Source: JAAYYM01 sp035271065
GTDB lineage: Bacteria > Bacillota > Clostridia > Lachnospirales > Lachnospiraceae
Direction of reading: 5' to 3'
Assembly: GCA_035271065.1 (NCBI GenBank)
Contig: DATESB010000081.1
Coordinates: 1-15,947 of the forward strand
DNA: 15,947 nucleotides
The notes under the pieces were generated by a model that was not told where the DNA came from, made no database searches, and saw nothing but the letters and a program-made list of their open reading frames with translations. Each line of letters opens with the position of its first letter. Position 1 is the stretch's first letter. Positions 5,018-12,149 of the stretch are shown here, piece after piece. Both the position numbers and the translations under genes were made by a program.

Positions 5018-6474
5018 AATTTAACATTTTCATATCTGGAACGATAACGATATTTTCTTCTTTTTGATCTGCGACGACGTCTTTTTGAGAAATAGACATT
5101 GTTGATGATTGCACGGATAACGAAAAGAATTAAAATAATTCCGATAATGACAAATACAATGATGATGACGGTCTTTATATTGATAAAGACCGTTTTTGTT
5201 TCTTTTTCCACCGGAACAGGTTCAATTGTTGAGGTGGCTGTGATAATCTTGGCAAATTCAAAATCAGTTGTTCCGTCGTTAATATAATCAATGGTGGTTT
5301 CACCGACATAAGCGCCACCAAAGTAGTAGGATAGAGTGGCAACAGAATTAGCATTTTCTGTTGTATAGGTAATTTCAGCAGTTGCATCAGAAAAAACGGC
5401 GGTCTTCGGAATAATAATATCACCGGTGGAATGTATGGTTAGAAGAGGCTTAGAGCTGCCAAGGATATCTACATTGGTATGAAAGAAATTCGCATTATCC
5501 ATAGAATAACCTGTTTCATTGGCAGCAATATTAAGTTTTTGGAAAGAATCAAAACCATAATCTAAGAGAGCAACGGTATCCAAAAACTGATTGGGACTTT
5601 CTTCCTTCATGATGACACAAATTAAACGCAGACCATCCTTTTCTGCGCAAGTGACAAGTGTTTGACGAGCTTCGTCTGTATAACCGGTTTTTCCTCCGAT
5701 GATATAAGGATATTCATATTGCAGGCCAGGCATTAACAAATGATGATTGGTAAGAGGTCTTTCTTCTTCCTGAATATTGGTTGGTGGAATTTTGTAATAA
5801 GTTGTACCGGAAATCTTTGAGATAATTTCATTTTTATAACATTCTCTTGCAATCAGAGCAAGGTCATAAGCAGTGGTATAATGGTTTTCATCAGGAAGTC
5901 CGTTGGCATTGATAAAATGGGTATCGACACAACCGAGTGCTGCAGCGCGCTCGTTCATCATGGCAACAAAAGAATCCAAATCGCCTGCAACGTGTTCTGC
6001 AACCGCATAAGATACCTCATTTGCGGAACCCAAAAGTATTCCATAGAGACACTGCTCCATGGTTAGTTCTTCTCCCACATCAATTCCGATATGGCTGGAA
6101 TTTCGTTCAATTCCAAATACCGCATTTCTGGAAAAGGTGACAACTTCATCCATGGTACTGTTTTCCGAAGCAAGTAATGCTGTCAAAAGTTTTGTGGTAC
6201 TGGCCGGATAAAGTTTTTCATGAACATTTTTCTCATATAGAATAATACCGGTGTCGGCATCCATTACAATTGCGGAATTAGCACCAATCAACGGCCCCTG
6301 CGGCCAGCCTTCAATTTTGTTACTTTCGACAGGCATGGACTTACGAAGCTCAGCCTGCTCAGCTTGTGTCTGTGAGGATTGAGTCAGTACCGCATAGGTG
6401 GGAGTTGCATATAGAAAGCTTAATAAAAAAGCCGATAATAAACATATTAATTTGCGGATATTTCGCTTAGACAT
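5014..6474 (-). CDS. dacF: D-alanyl-D-alanine carboxypeptidase (DacF-like, S11 family)
   Basis: A 486-residue low-molecular-weight penicillin-binding protein that trims the terminal D-Ala from peptidoglycan pentapeptides outside the membrane. It has a signal peptide (about 1-28, ending TYA) and all three active-site motifs: STTK (S92, K95), SAN (150-152) and KTG (262-264). A C-terminal beta-rich domain follows. A transmembrane segment (about 435-456) then leads into an unusually arginine-rich tail containing KRRRRRSKRRK, so the protein is probably anchored at its C-terminus with this tail inside. The start is the ATG at 6472-6474 preceded by AAAGGAGA; a longer upstream reading lacks a binding site. 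A perfect palindrome that serves as a terminator for the opposite strand is embedded in codons about 427-436. Confidence 0.93.
   Translation of the reverse strand: MSKRNIRKLICLLSAFLLSFLYATPTYAVLTQSSQTQAEQAELRKSMPVESNKIEGWPQGPLIGANSAIVMDADTGIILYEKNVHEKLYPASTTKLLTALLASENSTMDEVVTFSRNAVFGIERNSSHIGIDVGEELTMEQCLYGILLGSANEVSYAVAEHVAGDLDSFVAMMNERAAALGCVDTHFINANGLPDENHYTTAYDLALIARECYKNEIISKISGTTYYKIPPTNIQEEERPLTNHHLLMPGLQYEYPYIIGGKTGYTDEARQTLVTCAEKDGLRLICVIMKEESPNQFLDTVALLDYGFDSFQKLNIAANETGYSMDNANFFHTNVDILGSSKPLLTIHSTGDIIIPKTAVFSDATAEITYTTENANSVATLSYYFGGAYVGETTIDYINDGTTDFEFAKIITATSTIEPVPVEKETKTVFINIKTVIIIVFVIIGIILILFVIRAIINNVYFSKRRRRRSKRRKYRYRSRYENVKF
5168..5206 (+). terminator. Intrinsic terminator for the kinase/exonuclease unit, inside dacF
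   Basis: A perfect 11-bp stem (ACGGTCTTTAT, 5168-5178, with ATAAAGACCGT, 5183-5193) with a four-base loop is followed on the plus strand by TTTTGTTTCTTTTT (5194-5207 approx.). It lies about 150 bases past the exonuclease stop, on the strand opposite dacF coding. On the dacF strand the hairpin is followed by no T-run, so it should act in one direction. Confidence 0.8.
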
Positions 6475-6559
6475 TACATTCTCCTTTAAACTGATACAAT
6501 ATTTATCATACACTATTTTATGCAAAAAACGAAGATGCAATTTATGAACTTTTTGTGGA

Positions 6560-6588
6560 TTGAACAGTGGAAGAATGTGGTGTAGAAT
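6560..6588 (+). promoter_or_regulatory. Predicted promoter of trmB
   Basis: TTGAAC (6560-6565) and TAGAAT (6583-6588) are separated by 17 bases, about 54 bases before the trmB start. A GAGAGG ribosome binding site at 6625-6630 is 11 bases from the ATG, slightly long. Confidence 0.55.
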
Positions 6589-6641
6589 ATAGTTTGTGCA
6601 ACACAGAATAAAGTATTCTATAAAGAGAGGTTCAACAGTAG

Positions 6642-7283
6642 ATGAGACTGCGTAATATAACCGGTTCCAGAGAGGTCATTGCCGAAAACGAATTTGTGAT
6701 ACACAATGAACTTGAAATGAGTGGAAAATGGAAAGAAGTTTTCCAAAATGACCACGAAATCCATATTGAGATTGGTATGGGAAAGGGACAATTTCTGATA
6801 ACGTTGGCAAAAGAGAATCCTAATATCAATTATGTCGGAATAGAGAAGTATTCTTCGGTTTTATTAAGGGCCATTCAGAAGTTAGAAGAAGAACCACTTC
6901 CGAACATAAAGTTTATCCGTATGGATGCGGAATATATTGATCAAGTGTTTGCGCCGGGAGAAGTTTCTCGGATTTATCTGAATTTTTCTGATCCTTGGCC
7001 AAAAGAGCGACATGCAAAAAGAAGACTACCGTCGAAAGAATTCTTGACAAGATATGATAAAATATTAGTAGAAGACGGAGTTGTTGAGTTTAAGACAGAT
7101 AACAGGATATTGTTTGATTTTGCAATGGAAGAGTTTCCGCTTGCAGGCTGGACGGCTTTGAAGGTTACTTATGATTTGCATCATGATGAAGAAATGATGC
7201 AGGGAAATATCATGACAGAATATGAAGAAAAATTTTCAGCAAACGGAAATCCGATTCACAAATACATTATTTGCAGAAAATAA
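6642..7283 (+). CDS. trmB: tRNA (guanine-N7-)-methyltransferase
   Basis: A 213-residue enzyme that uses S-adenosylmethionine to methylate N7 of guanosine 46 in the variable loop of tRNAs. The Rossmann SAM-binding motif EIGMGKG is at 43-49, with an acidic ribose contact in GIEKY (E68) and the adenine-side aspartate in RMDAEYI (D95). The TrmB signature NFSDPWPK is at 114-121, followed by HAKRRL and FKTDN (150-154). Length and N-terminus (MRLRN) fit the family. It is divergent from dacF and lies about 100 bases before thioredoxin in the same orientation; it may have its own promoter at 6560. Confidence 0.95.
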   Translation: MRLRNITGSREVIAENEFVIHNELEMSGKWKEVFQNDHEIHIEIGMGKGQFLITLAKENPNINYVGIEKYSSVLLRAIQKLEEEPLPNIKFIRMDAEYIDQVFAPGEVSRIYLNFSDPWPKERHAKRRLPSKEFLTRYDKILVEDGVVEFKTDNRILFDFAMEEFPLAGWTALKVTYDLHHDEEMMQGNIMTEYEEKFSANGNPIHKYIICRK

Positions 7284-7384
7284 AAGCAGAATATCTTTCC
7301 TGTTTATCATAAAATGCATTTTTTTGGGAAAGATAAGGACAAGAGTTTTATGAAAGCAACCGGAACAGAAAAGGAGGAACGACT

Positions 7385-7708
7385 ATGGCACAGAAATTTC
7401 AAGAGGATAACTTTAATGTAGAGGTATTAAATGCAACAGAGCCGGTATTGGTAGACTTTTTTGCGGATTGGTGCGGACCGTGCAAGATGATGGCACCGAT
7501 TGTTGATGACCTTGCAAAGGAATATGAGGGAATTGTAAAGATTGGCAAGTTGAATATTGATGATAATATGACGATTGCACAAAAATACCGCGTGATGAAT
7601 ATTCCGACTTTTATGGTCTTTGTAGACGGTGAAGCGAAAGAAACCTTGGTGGGCGCAGTCAGCAAAGAAAAACTAATCGAAACCATTGATAAATATAAGA
7701 TTGGTTAA
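7385..7708 (+). CDS. trxA: Thioredoxin
   Basis: A 107-residue cytoplasmic dithiol-disulfide oxidoreductase that reduces protein disulfides and is itself reduced by thioredoxin reductase. The redox motif WCGPCK is at residues 29-34, and the cis-proline of MNIPTF (P74) packs against it. Length is normal for a single-domain thioredoxin. AAGGAGG at 7371-7377 sits seven bases before the ATG. The stop TAA (7706-7708) overlaps the stop of the convergent acyltransferase gene by sharing TTAA (7705-7708). No convincing terminator is visible after it, only a weak four-base hairpin before a T7 run at 7713-7719. Confidence 0.96.
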   Translation: MAQKFQEDNFNVEVLNATEPVLVDFFADWCGPCKMMAPIVDDLAKEYEGIVKIGKLNIDDNMTIAQKYRVMNIPTFMVFVDGEAKETLVGAVSKEKLIETIDKYKIG

Positions 7709-8814
7709 TCACTTTTTTTACGTAAAATAGGTTTTCCCACGATAAAAGGGAAAAATCGATTAATCAGGAAAATCATTAGAACGACAAAGAGCATGATTGT
7801 TAAGAGAATAATTGCGTAGCAGATATATCCGCGCGCATGTGTCAGATATTGATTGGCAATCATGGAAAGATGCAGTGCCAGATACAGTACGGAACTGTTG
7901 TTATGAACAGCCATTACAATCAGAGAATTGGCACCAAGGAAAGTAAATAATTTAAGCGGGCGGCAATTCTTGCAAAGAAGAATGACACCAAGCGAAGTAG
8001 TAATTGCACATATATAATAGAAGAAATATTTTTTCAAAACCAGAGAGCGGAAGTCAACACCACCGTTTTGACCAACAAGCAACGCACCGATGATGAGTAA
8101 GATAAGAGCAAGACCGATTTCCTTTACAGATGGTTTTTCGTGTTCCCTGAATAATTTGAAAATGCCATAGCCAATGCTGATAAAGGACATGGAAAGGATA
8201 GCTCTTAGGATTACAATTGCAAATTCATGTAATCGTTCCAAAACAGGAGTGGAATAGGATAGTTGCTGTAGACCGAAGTTTAATAGTAAAGCAAGAATAG
8301 ATAGCAATAGTATCAGCAAAGTGGAATATTTAATATTCCACTTTTTGATTGTAATGGAGCGCGAAAGGAATACATTTTTTCTAATAGAAAGAAACAGAAT
8401 TTCTCCGAAGAAGAGCGCCGGAAGAAACCAAAGCACAGACATACCATATGTACTTACAACATACCAAAAATTCAAAAACAGACTCTCAATCTGTATCGTT
8501 TTTCCAATTAACAGGGCATAAAGAACAACACTCATGTAAATGGCGCTGAAGCATAAATACGGAACCATAATACCTCGGAACCTTTTTTGAACCAAGGTAC
8601 GCAAATCTTTATCAATATCATTTCTGTAGCAAATCAGCATACCGGAAATCAGAAAAAATAAAGGCATATGAAAAGAAAAAATCCAAGTACATACCGGAAG
8701 AATATAAGGAGATAAGGAAAATATTTCTTCTCCTTGCAGATGCCCGATGACAACCAGTAAAATACCAATGCCTTTTGCCATATCAAAATAGTCTAAACGT
8801 TTTGCCTGTATCAT
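7705..8814 (-). CDS. Acyltransferase family 3 membrane protein (second of a tandem pair)
   Basis: A 369-residue multi-span membrane protein of the acyltransferase-3/fucose 4-O-acetylase-like group, which O-acetylates surface glycans using cytoplasmic acyl donors. Family marks are YFDMAKGIGILLVVIGH near residues 9-25, including the conserved H25, and FSFHMPLFFLISGML near 47-61. An RFRGIMVPY-type basic segment precedes the next helices, and about ten hydrophobic segments are apparent. The start overlaps the upstream paralogue's stop (ATGA, 8811-8814), so the pair is translationally coupled. The substrate is not predictable. It faces thioredoxin convergently with overlapping stops. Confidence 0.88.
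   Translation of the reverse strand: MIQAKRLDYFDMAKGIGILLVVIGHLQGEEIFSLSPYILPVCTWIFSFHMPLFFLISGMLICYRNDIDKDLRTLVQKRFRGIMVPYLCFSAIYMSVVLYALLIGKTIQIESLFLNFWYVVSTYGMSVLWFLPALFFGEILFLSIRKNVFLSRSITIKKWNIKYSTLLILLLSILALLLNFGLQQLSYSTPVLERLHEFAIVILRAILSMSFISIGYGIFKLFREHEKPSVKEIGLALILLIIGALLVGQNGGVDFRSLVLKKYFFYYICAITTSLGVILLCKNCRPLKLFTFLGANSLIVMAVHNNSSVLYLALHLSMIANQYLTHARGYICYAIILLTIMLFVVLMIFLINRFFPFIVGKPILRKKSD
7731..7761. repeat. Duplicated 31-bp segment, copy 1 (acyltransferase 3' end)
   Basis: This segment matches 8828-8858 in 28 of 31 positions. It contains a TTTTCCC/GGGAAAA inverted pair and encodes NRFFPFI(V/L)GK on the minus strand, near the C-terminus of each tandem acyltransferase. The match is stronger than for the rest of the genes, so recent exchange or codon-level constraint is possible. 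Confidence 0.6.
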
Positions 8815-9857
8815 TTAATCCCCCTGCGTTTTCCCAGTATAAATGGGAAAAATCGATTGACAATCTGAATCAAAATCGCCTCAAATAAGAATGTAAAAAT
8901 CATAATATTAAATAGAAAAATGTAACTTTTTGCGCGTGTGACAATGGTATCAATTTGCCAAGCAATCAATATAGCGGCATATAAAATATAGCAGTTCACA
9001 TGTGTACACATGACCAAAAGCGAGTTCTTACCAAAATAGCCAATCTGCGGAGAATATTTGCAATTCTTACAGATTAAAATCAGCCCAAAAGAACCAAGTA
9101 TTGCGCATAGATAAAACAGAGGAATATTTTCCAATATAATATAGTGGAAATCTACACAGCCATTGATTTGAGATAACGGAAGATTGAGCAAAAAGAGTAA
9201 AATGCCCAGAGTAAGTTCCTTCCATGAAAATGTCTCATTCTTTTTGAATAAGAAAAAACTATAATATGCAATACCGACAAAGGACATTGCAATAGCAGCA
9301 CGCAAGAAGACACGAACAAAATTAATGAGTGTTGTAATCAAAAGAGAACTCTCATAAACGGTATAGATACTGCTGATATATAATTGCCCCAGATAAGCAA
9401 GCGGTGCCAGTGCGAATATAATCAAAACAGAAAGAAAGCGAGGCAATTTTTTTGTAAAAAACAGAAATCCCATTTCACTTAAAAACAACGCCGGAAGGAA
9501 CCATAATACAGAAGAACCGTAGAAGGTAACGGCTTCACATATATTTTTTATGAATGTATGCAAATCAATTTTGTGAAGAAGGAGATTCAGTATATCAATG
9601 AGTATATAAATGATACTAAACCAGAAATAAGGAACTATAATTCCTCGAAATTTCTTTTGAAACAGTGTCTTCAAATCCTGTCCGGTTTCATCTTTATAGC
9701 AAATCAACATTCCGGCAATGATAAAAAAGAGAGGCATATGGAAAGAAGAAATCCATGCCCGCAGTTCTTCACTGATATATTCTATGTGACCAAGTACCAC
9801 AAGAATGATACCGAGTCCTTTTGCCATATCAAAATAAGTAATTCGTTTTTGAGTCAT
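8811..9857 (-). CDS. Acyltransferase family 3 membrane protein (first of a tandem pair)
   Basis: A 348-residue paralogue of the downstream gene with the same layout. YFDMAKGLGIILVVLGH is near residues 8-24, SSFHMPLFFIIAGMLICYKD near 37-56, KKFRGIIVPYFWFS near 67-80, and VLWFLPALFLSE around 115-126. Many hydrophobic helices follow and the protein ends in FFPFILGKRRGIK. The role is probably acylation, most likely acetylation, of a cell-wall or surface polysaccharide. The ATG at 9855-9857 is preceded by GGGAG on the minus strand with eight bases of spacing. It is first in a two-gene operon and divergent from the TasA-like/sortase unit, sharing its upstream region. Confidence 0.88.
   Translation of the reverse strand: MTQKRITYFDMAKGLGIILVVLGHIEYISEELRAWISSFHMPLFFIIAGMLICYKDETGQDLKTLFQKKFRGIIVPYFWFSIIYILIDILNLLLHKIDLHTFIKNICEAVTFYGSSVLWFLPALFLSEMGFLFFTKKLPRFLSVLIIFALAPLAYLGQLYISSIYTVYESSLLITTLINFVRVFLRAAIAMSFVGIAYYSFFLFKKNETFSWKELTLGILLFLLNLPLSQINGCVDFHYIILENIPLFYLCAILGSFGLILICKNCKYSPQIGYFGKNSLLVMCTHVNCYILYAAILIAWQIDTIVTRAKSYIFLFNIMIFTFLFEAILIQIVNRFFPFILGKRRGIK
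8828..8858. repeat. Duplicated 31-bp segment, copy 2 (acyltransferase 3' end)
   Basis: This is the partner of 7731-7761, with three mismatches. Both copies lie in the final codons of their genes and keep the short inverted pair TTTTCCC/GGGAAAA. Confidence 0.6.
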
Positions 9858-9883
9858 CTTTCACTCTCCCATCGTCTTCATAT

Positions 9884-9912
9884 ATAATAGAAGAAAATGA
9901 ACAAAAACACAA
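9884..9912 (-). promoter_or_regulatory. Predicted promoter of the acyltransferase pair
   Basis: On the minus strand, TTGTGT (9907-9912) and TATTAT (9884-9889) have a 17-base spacer and lie about 27 bases upstream of the start codon. The -35 box departs from consensus. Confidence 0.45.
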
Positions 9913-9930
9913 GCAAAAGCATTTATTTCG

Positions 9931-9968
9931 TTTCGTGTGACTTCTGTGTGACAGTTGCTTTTTATAAT
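9931..9968 (+). promoter_or_regulatory. Tandem 11-bp repeats plus -10 box before the TasA-like gene
   Basis: TTTCGTGTGAC (9931-9941) and TTCTGTGTGAC (9942-9952) are adjacent and identical at 9 of 11 positions. Ten bases further on is a perfect TATAAT (9963-9968). There is no good -35 hexamer at the normal distance; the repeats occupy that place. Direct repeats with 11-bp periodicity overlapping -35 are typical of OmpR/PhoB-family response-regulator activation. Confidence 0.5.
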
Positions 9969-10029
9969 ACATAATAGTATCGGGGAAACTGTTTGTCGGT
10001 AAATCGAGGAAAACAAGGAGATTAAATCA

Positions 10030-10698
10030 GTGAAAAAGAAATTAATCTTAATGGGAATAGCAGGCGCGTTGGTGGTGACCACAATGATCGGTGGATCATT
10101 GGCATTGGTTCGTACATCATCAAGCGGACAGGCGACGAGCGACGTTTCGACAAAAGATATTACAATTGCAATATATGAAGACGGCAAGGAGGCTGTCAGT
10201 GATAATATTATTGTAGACACTAAAGTACCGGGAGAAGAAATCCCCAAAAAGCTTACCATCAAAAACACACTGGATGAAAACACAGGATATGATACATATG
10301 TAAGAGTTGTTATTTATAAGACATGGGGAGAGATGACGCCTTCCGAAACAGGGGATAGTGACGTTTTTATTAAGAAATCATCCTTGGATCAATTGAAACA
10401 AATTGATTTAAAATTCGGCGACAGCACGAATTGGTATTTTATTTCTAATGATCCGGCAAAGGAGGAAACAGTTCTCTACTACAAATTACCGTTAAAGCCG
10501 GGTGAGTCAACGGAGCCTTTTTTACAAAGCGTAAAGATAAGTGAAACTTTGAATAATGAATATGCAGGTAAATCCATTTTATTAGAGATGGATGTGGATG
10601 CCGTTCAGAAAAATGACGGAGTAAATGCGATATCATCCGCATGGGGTGTAACTGTTACTACGGACAAAGACGGAATGATTACATCCATTGCAGAATAG
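10030..10698 (+). CDS. TasA/camelysin-like secreted protein with SipW-type signal peptide
   Basis: A 222-residue exported protein. The N-terminal KKKLILMGIAGALVVTTMIGGSLAL is a hydrophobic leader of the type found on TasA and CalY proteins processed by the SipW signal peptidase. It is followed by a beta-rich domain with the family-like VPGEEIPKKLTIKNT and a later LKPGESTEPF segment, consistent with a beta-sandwich. Relatives form fibres in biofilm matrices or act as surface proteases; which applies here is unknown. There is no LPxTG signal. The start is GTG at 10030 with AAGGAG (10015-10020) nine bases upstream. It is followed after 54 bases by the sortase-containing gene, probably in one operon. 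No SipW gene is present in the window. Confidence 0.72.
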   Translation: MKKKLILMGIAGALVVTTMIGGSLALVRTSSSGQATSDVSTKDITIAIYEDGKEAVSDNIIVDTKVPGEEIPKKLTIKNTLDENTGYDTYVRVVIYKTWGEMTPSETGDSDVFIKKSSLDQLKQIDLKFGDSTNWYFISNDPAKEETVLYYKLPLKPGESTEPFLQSVKISETLNNEYAGKSILLEMDVDAVQKNDGVNAISSAWGVTVTTDKDGMITSIAE

Positions 10699-10752
10699 CA
10701 GATAAAGATTTGTAGGAAGATAGAGTGCTATGTGTGGGCAGAAGGAGTCAGA

Positions 10753-11640
10753 ATGAAAAAGAAGTTTTGGATGATTGGACTTACAACGGTATTTATGGTT
10801 GCGATGACAACAGTTGCATATGCAGAGACAACGGTTGAATTTACAAATGATAATCAGTTAGTGTATAACACGCAGGAAATGGGTGATGCATTTAAAGGCA
10901 TGGCACCGGGTGATCAAAAATCACAAACACTTACCATTAAGAATAGTAATTCTCATACAACTACATTTTATATGAGTGCAGAAACGCTTGATTATTTTGA
11001 AAGAGCGCGGGCGGCAAGCGGTGGATTATATGATATTCAGTTAACACTACAGCCACCTACCGGCACAGCAACAAAGCTTGATGAATTGCAGGAAATGAAC
11101 GAAGATGTGACAGGGTGGATCGCATTTGATGAACTGGAAATCAGTTATCCGCTGATGCATCCGGAGGATAATCTGTATTATCTGACGCATACTTTTTCGC
11201 GGACAGAAAACAAGGCAGGAAGTATTTTTATGGATGCCGGGAATACGGCAGATATGACAGACTTTCATACAATCATTTATGGTCATAATATGAAGAATGG
11301 TTCTATGTTTGGATTATTGAAAAAGTATTACGATGAAGAGTTTTATGACGAGAATGAGTTCTTTACGATTTATACAGGGGACAAGGCCTATCGATATGAG
11401 ATTTTCTCGGCACATACTGTTTCGGAGACAGACGAAATCTATACGATATGGTATACACCGGATGAAAACAATGTAGAGTATGGAGCATTTGTAGATCAAA
11501 TGAAACGAACATCATGGTATGATACAGGTGTGGATATTCTGAATTCTGATAAGGTAGTCACACTATCAACCTGTACAGCATCAGACGATCAAAGATTTGT
11601 TGTGCATGGCAAGTTGGTTGCTATGTATGTAACTGAATGA
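10753..11640 (+). CDS. Chimeric exported protein: TasA-like N-domain fused to class B sortase
   Basis: A 295-residue protein in two parts. Residues 1-24 are a classical signal peptide ending AYA. Residues about 25-99 look like the start of a secreted beta-sandwich protein (MAPGDQKSQTLTIKNSNSHT, then TFYMSAETLDYF). After a short proline/threonine linker (about 100-108), residues 109-290 form a full class B sortase: NEDVTGWIAFD, the catalytic histidine in YGHNM (H178), cysteine in TLSTCT (C274) and arginine in DQRFVVHGKL (R281). Sortases cut a sorting motif and attach proteins to the cell wall, normally from a membrane-anchored position; no anchor helix remains here if the signal is cleaved. 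ATG 10753 has AGAAGGAG (10740-10747) upstream. The fusion may come from an in-frame deletion joining a substrate gene to a sortase gene. Confidence 0.85.
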   Translation: MKKKFWMIGLTTVFMVAMTTVAYAETTVEFTNDNQLVYNTQEMGDAFKGMAPGDQKSQTLTIKNSNSHTTTFYMSAETLDYFERARAASGGLYDIQLTLQPPTGTATKLDELQEMNEDVTGWIAFDELEISYPLMHPEDNLYYLTHTFSRTENKAGSIFMDAGNTADMTDFHTIIYGHNMKNGSMFGLLKKYYDEEFYDENEFFTIYTGDKAYRYEIFSAHTVSETDEIYTIWYTPDENNVEYGAFVDQMKRTSWYDTGVDILNSDKVVTLSTCTASDDQRFVVHGKLVAMYVTE

Positions 11641-11651
11641 TGAAAATGATG

Positions 11652-11674
11652 AGGCAGAGATTACTTCTCTGCCT
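11652..11674 (+). terminator. Probable intrinsic terminator of the TasA-like/sortase unit
   Basis: A perfect nine-pair stem (AGGCAGAGA, 11652-11660, with TCTCTGCCT, 11666-11674) with loop TTACT lies 11 bases past the sortase stop. The following TTAAATTATGTT is T-rich but interrupted, so termination may be moderate. Confidence 0.65.
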
Positions 11675-11723
11675 TAAATTATGTTCAAATGTTAGGATTA
11701 TGTCACGATTTTGAATAGGTGGT

Positions 11724-11752
11724 TTGTATTATTTGCTATTTCTTTTTATAAT
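11724..11752 (+). promoter_or_regulatory. Predicted promoter of the V-type ATPase operon
   Basis: TTGTAT (11724-11729) and a perfect TATAAT (11747-11752) are separated by 17 bases, leaving a leader of about 75 bases before the first subunit. A second TATAAT at 11762 has no matching -35. Confidence 0.65.
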
Positions 11753-11833
11753 GAAAGAGTCTATAATTTAGATATTATCGGTAATAAATGTATTGTATAA
11801 CATGTAATGGTGTATTGAAAGGTTGTGATTGTG

Positions 11834-12145
11834 ATGAAAGAAGTTATCAATCAATTATCTGAAATAGAGAAGGCGGCCGGTGGGATTGTAGAGGAAGCGG
11901 TCAAGAAAAAAGACGAGATTTTTAAAGAAGCAGAAGAGAAAAAGCAGGCGTTAGATGTAAAAATCAATGCCGAGGTTGCAGAACGTATTAAAAATCTCAG
12001 TAAAAATGCACATACTGTAATGGAACAGGATATGGAGAATTTGAAGAACAGTACGCAGGAATCGCTGCATAGCATTCAAGAGATATATGATAATCAGCAT
12101 AGTGAATTGGCACAGGAGATTGTGAATAGGATTATAGGTGCGTGA
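11834..12145 (+). CDS. V-type ATPase peripheral-stalk subunit (G/H type)
   Basis: A 103-residue, almost wholly helical, charged protein with long coiled-coil character (EKAAGGIVEEAVKKKDEIFKEAEEKK and onward). This is typical of the small stalk subunit (called H, G or NtpF) that pairs with subunit E to hold the catalytic head against the membrane part. It is first in the operon, the usual place for this subunit. The start is uncertain: AAAGG at 11818-11822 is eight bases from GTG 11831 and eleven from ATG 11834; I chose the ATG. Its stop lies four bases before the next start. Confidence 0.75.
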   Translation: MKEVINQLSEIEKAAGGIVEEAVKKKDEIFKEAEEKKQALDVKINAEVAERIKNLSKNAHTVMEQDMENLKNSTQESLHSIQEIYDNQHSELAQEIVNRIIGA

Positions 12146-12149
12146 TGAT

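Noticed and set aside
6475..6540. Longer N-terminus for the carboxypeptidase
   Set aside because: It would place a charged segment before the signal peptide; the ATG at 6472-6474 has AAAGGAGA just upstream.
7293..7334. ATCTTTCC/GGAAAGAT inverted repeat between trmB and trxA as a terminator
   Set aside because: The loop is 26 bases and no T-run follows the stem; it is kept only as a possible chance repeat.
7731..7755. TTTTCCC/GGGAAAA hairpin as terminator of trxA or of the acyltransferase operon
   Set aside because: No T-tract follows on either strand, and a near copy occurs inside the paralogue's coding end, so protein coding explains it.
11762..11767. Second TATAAT as a V-ATPase promoter
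   Set aside because: No acceptable -35 at 16-18 bases upstream; the box at 11747 has one.
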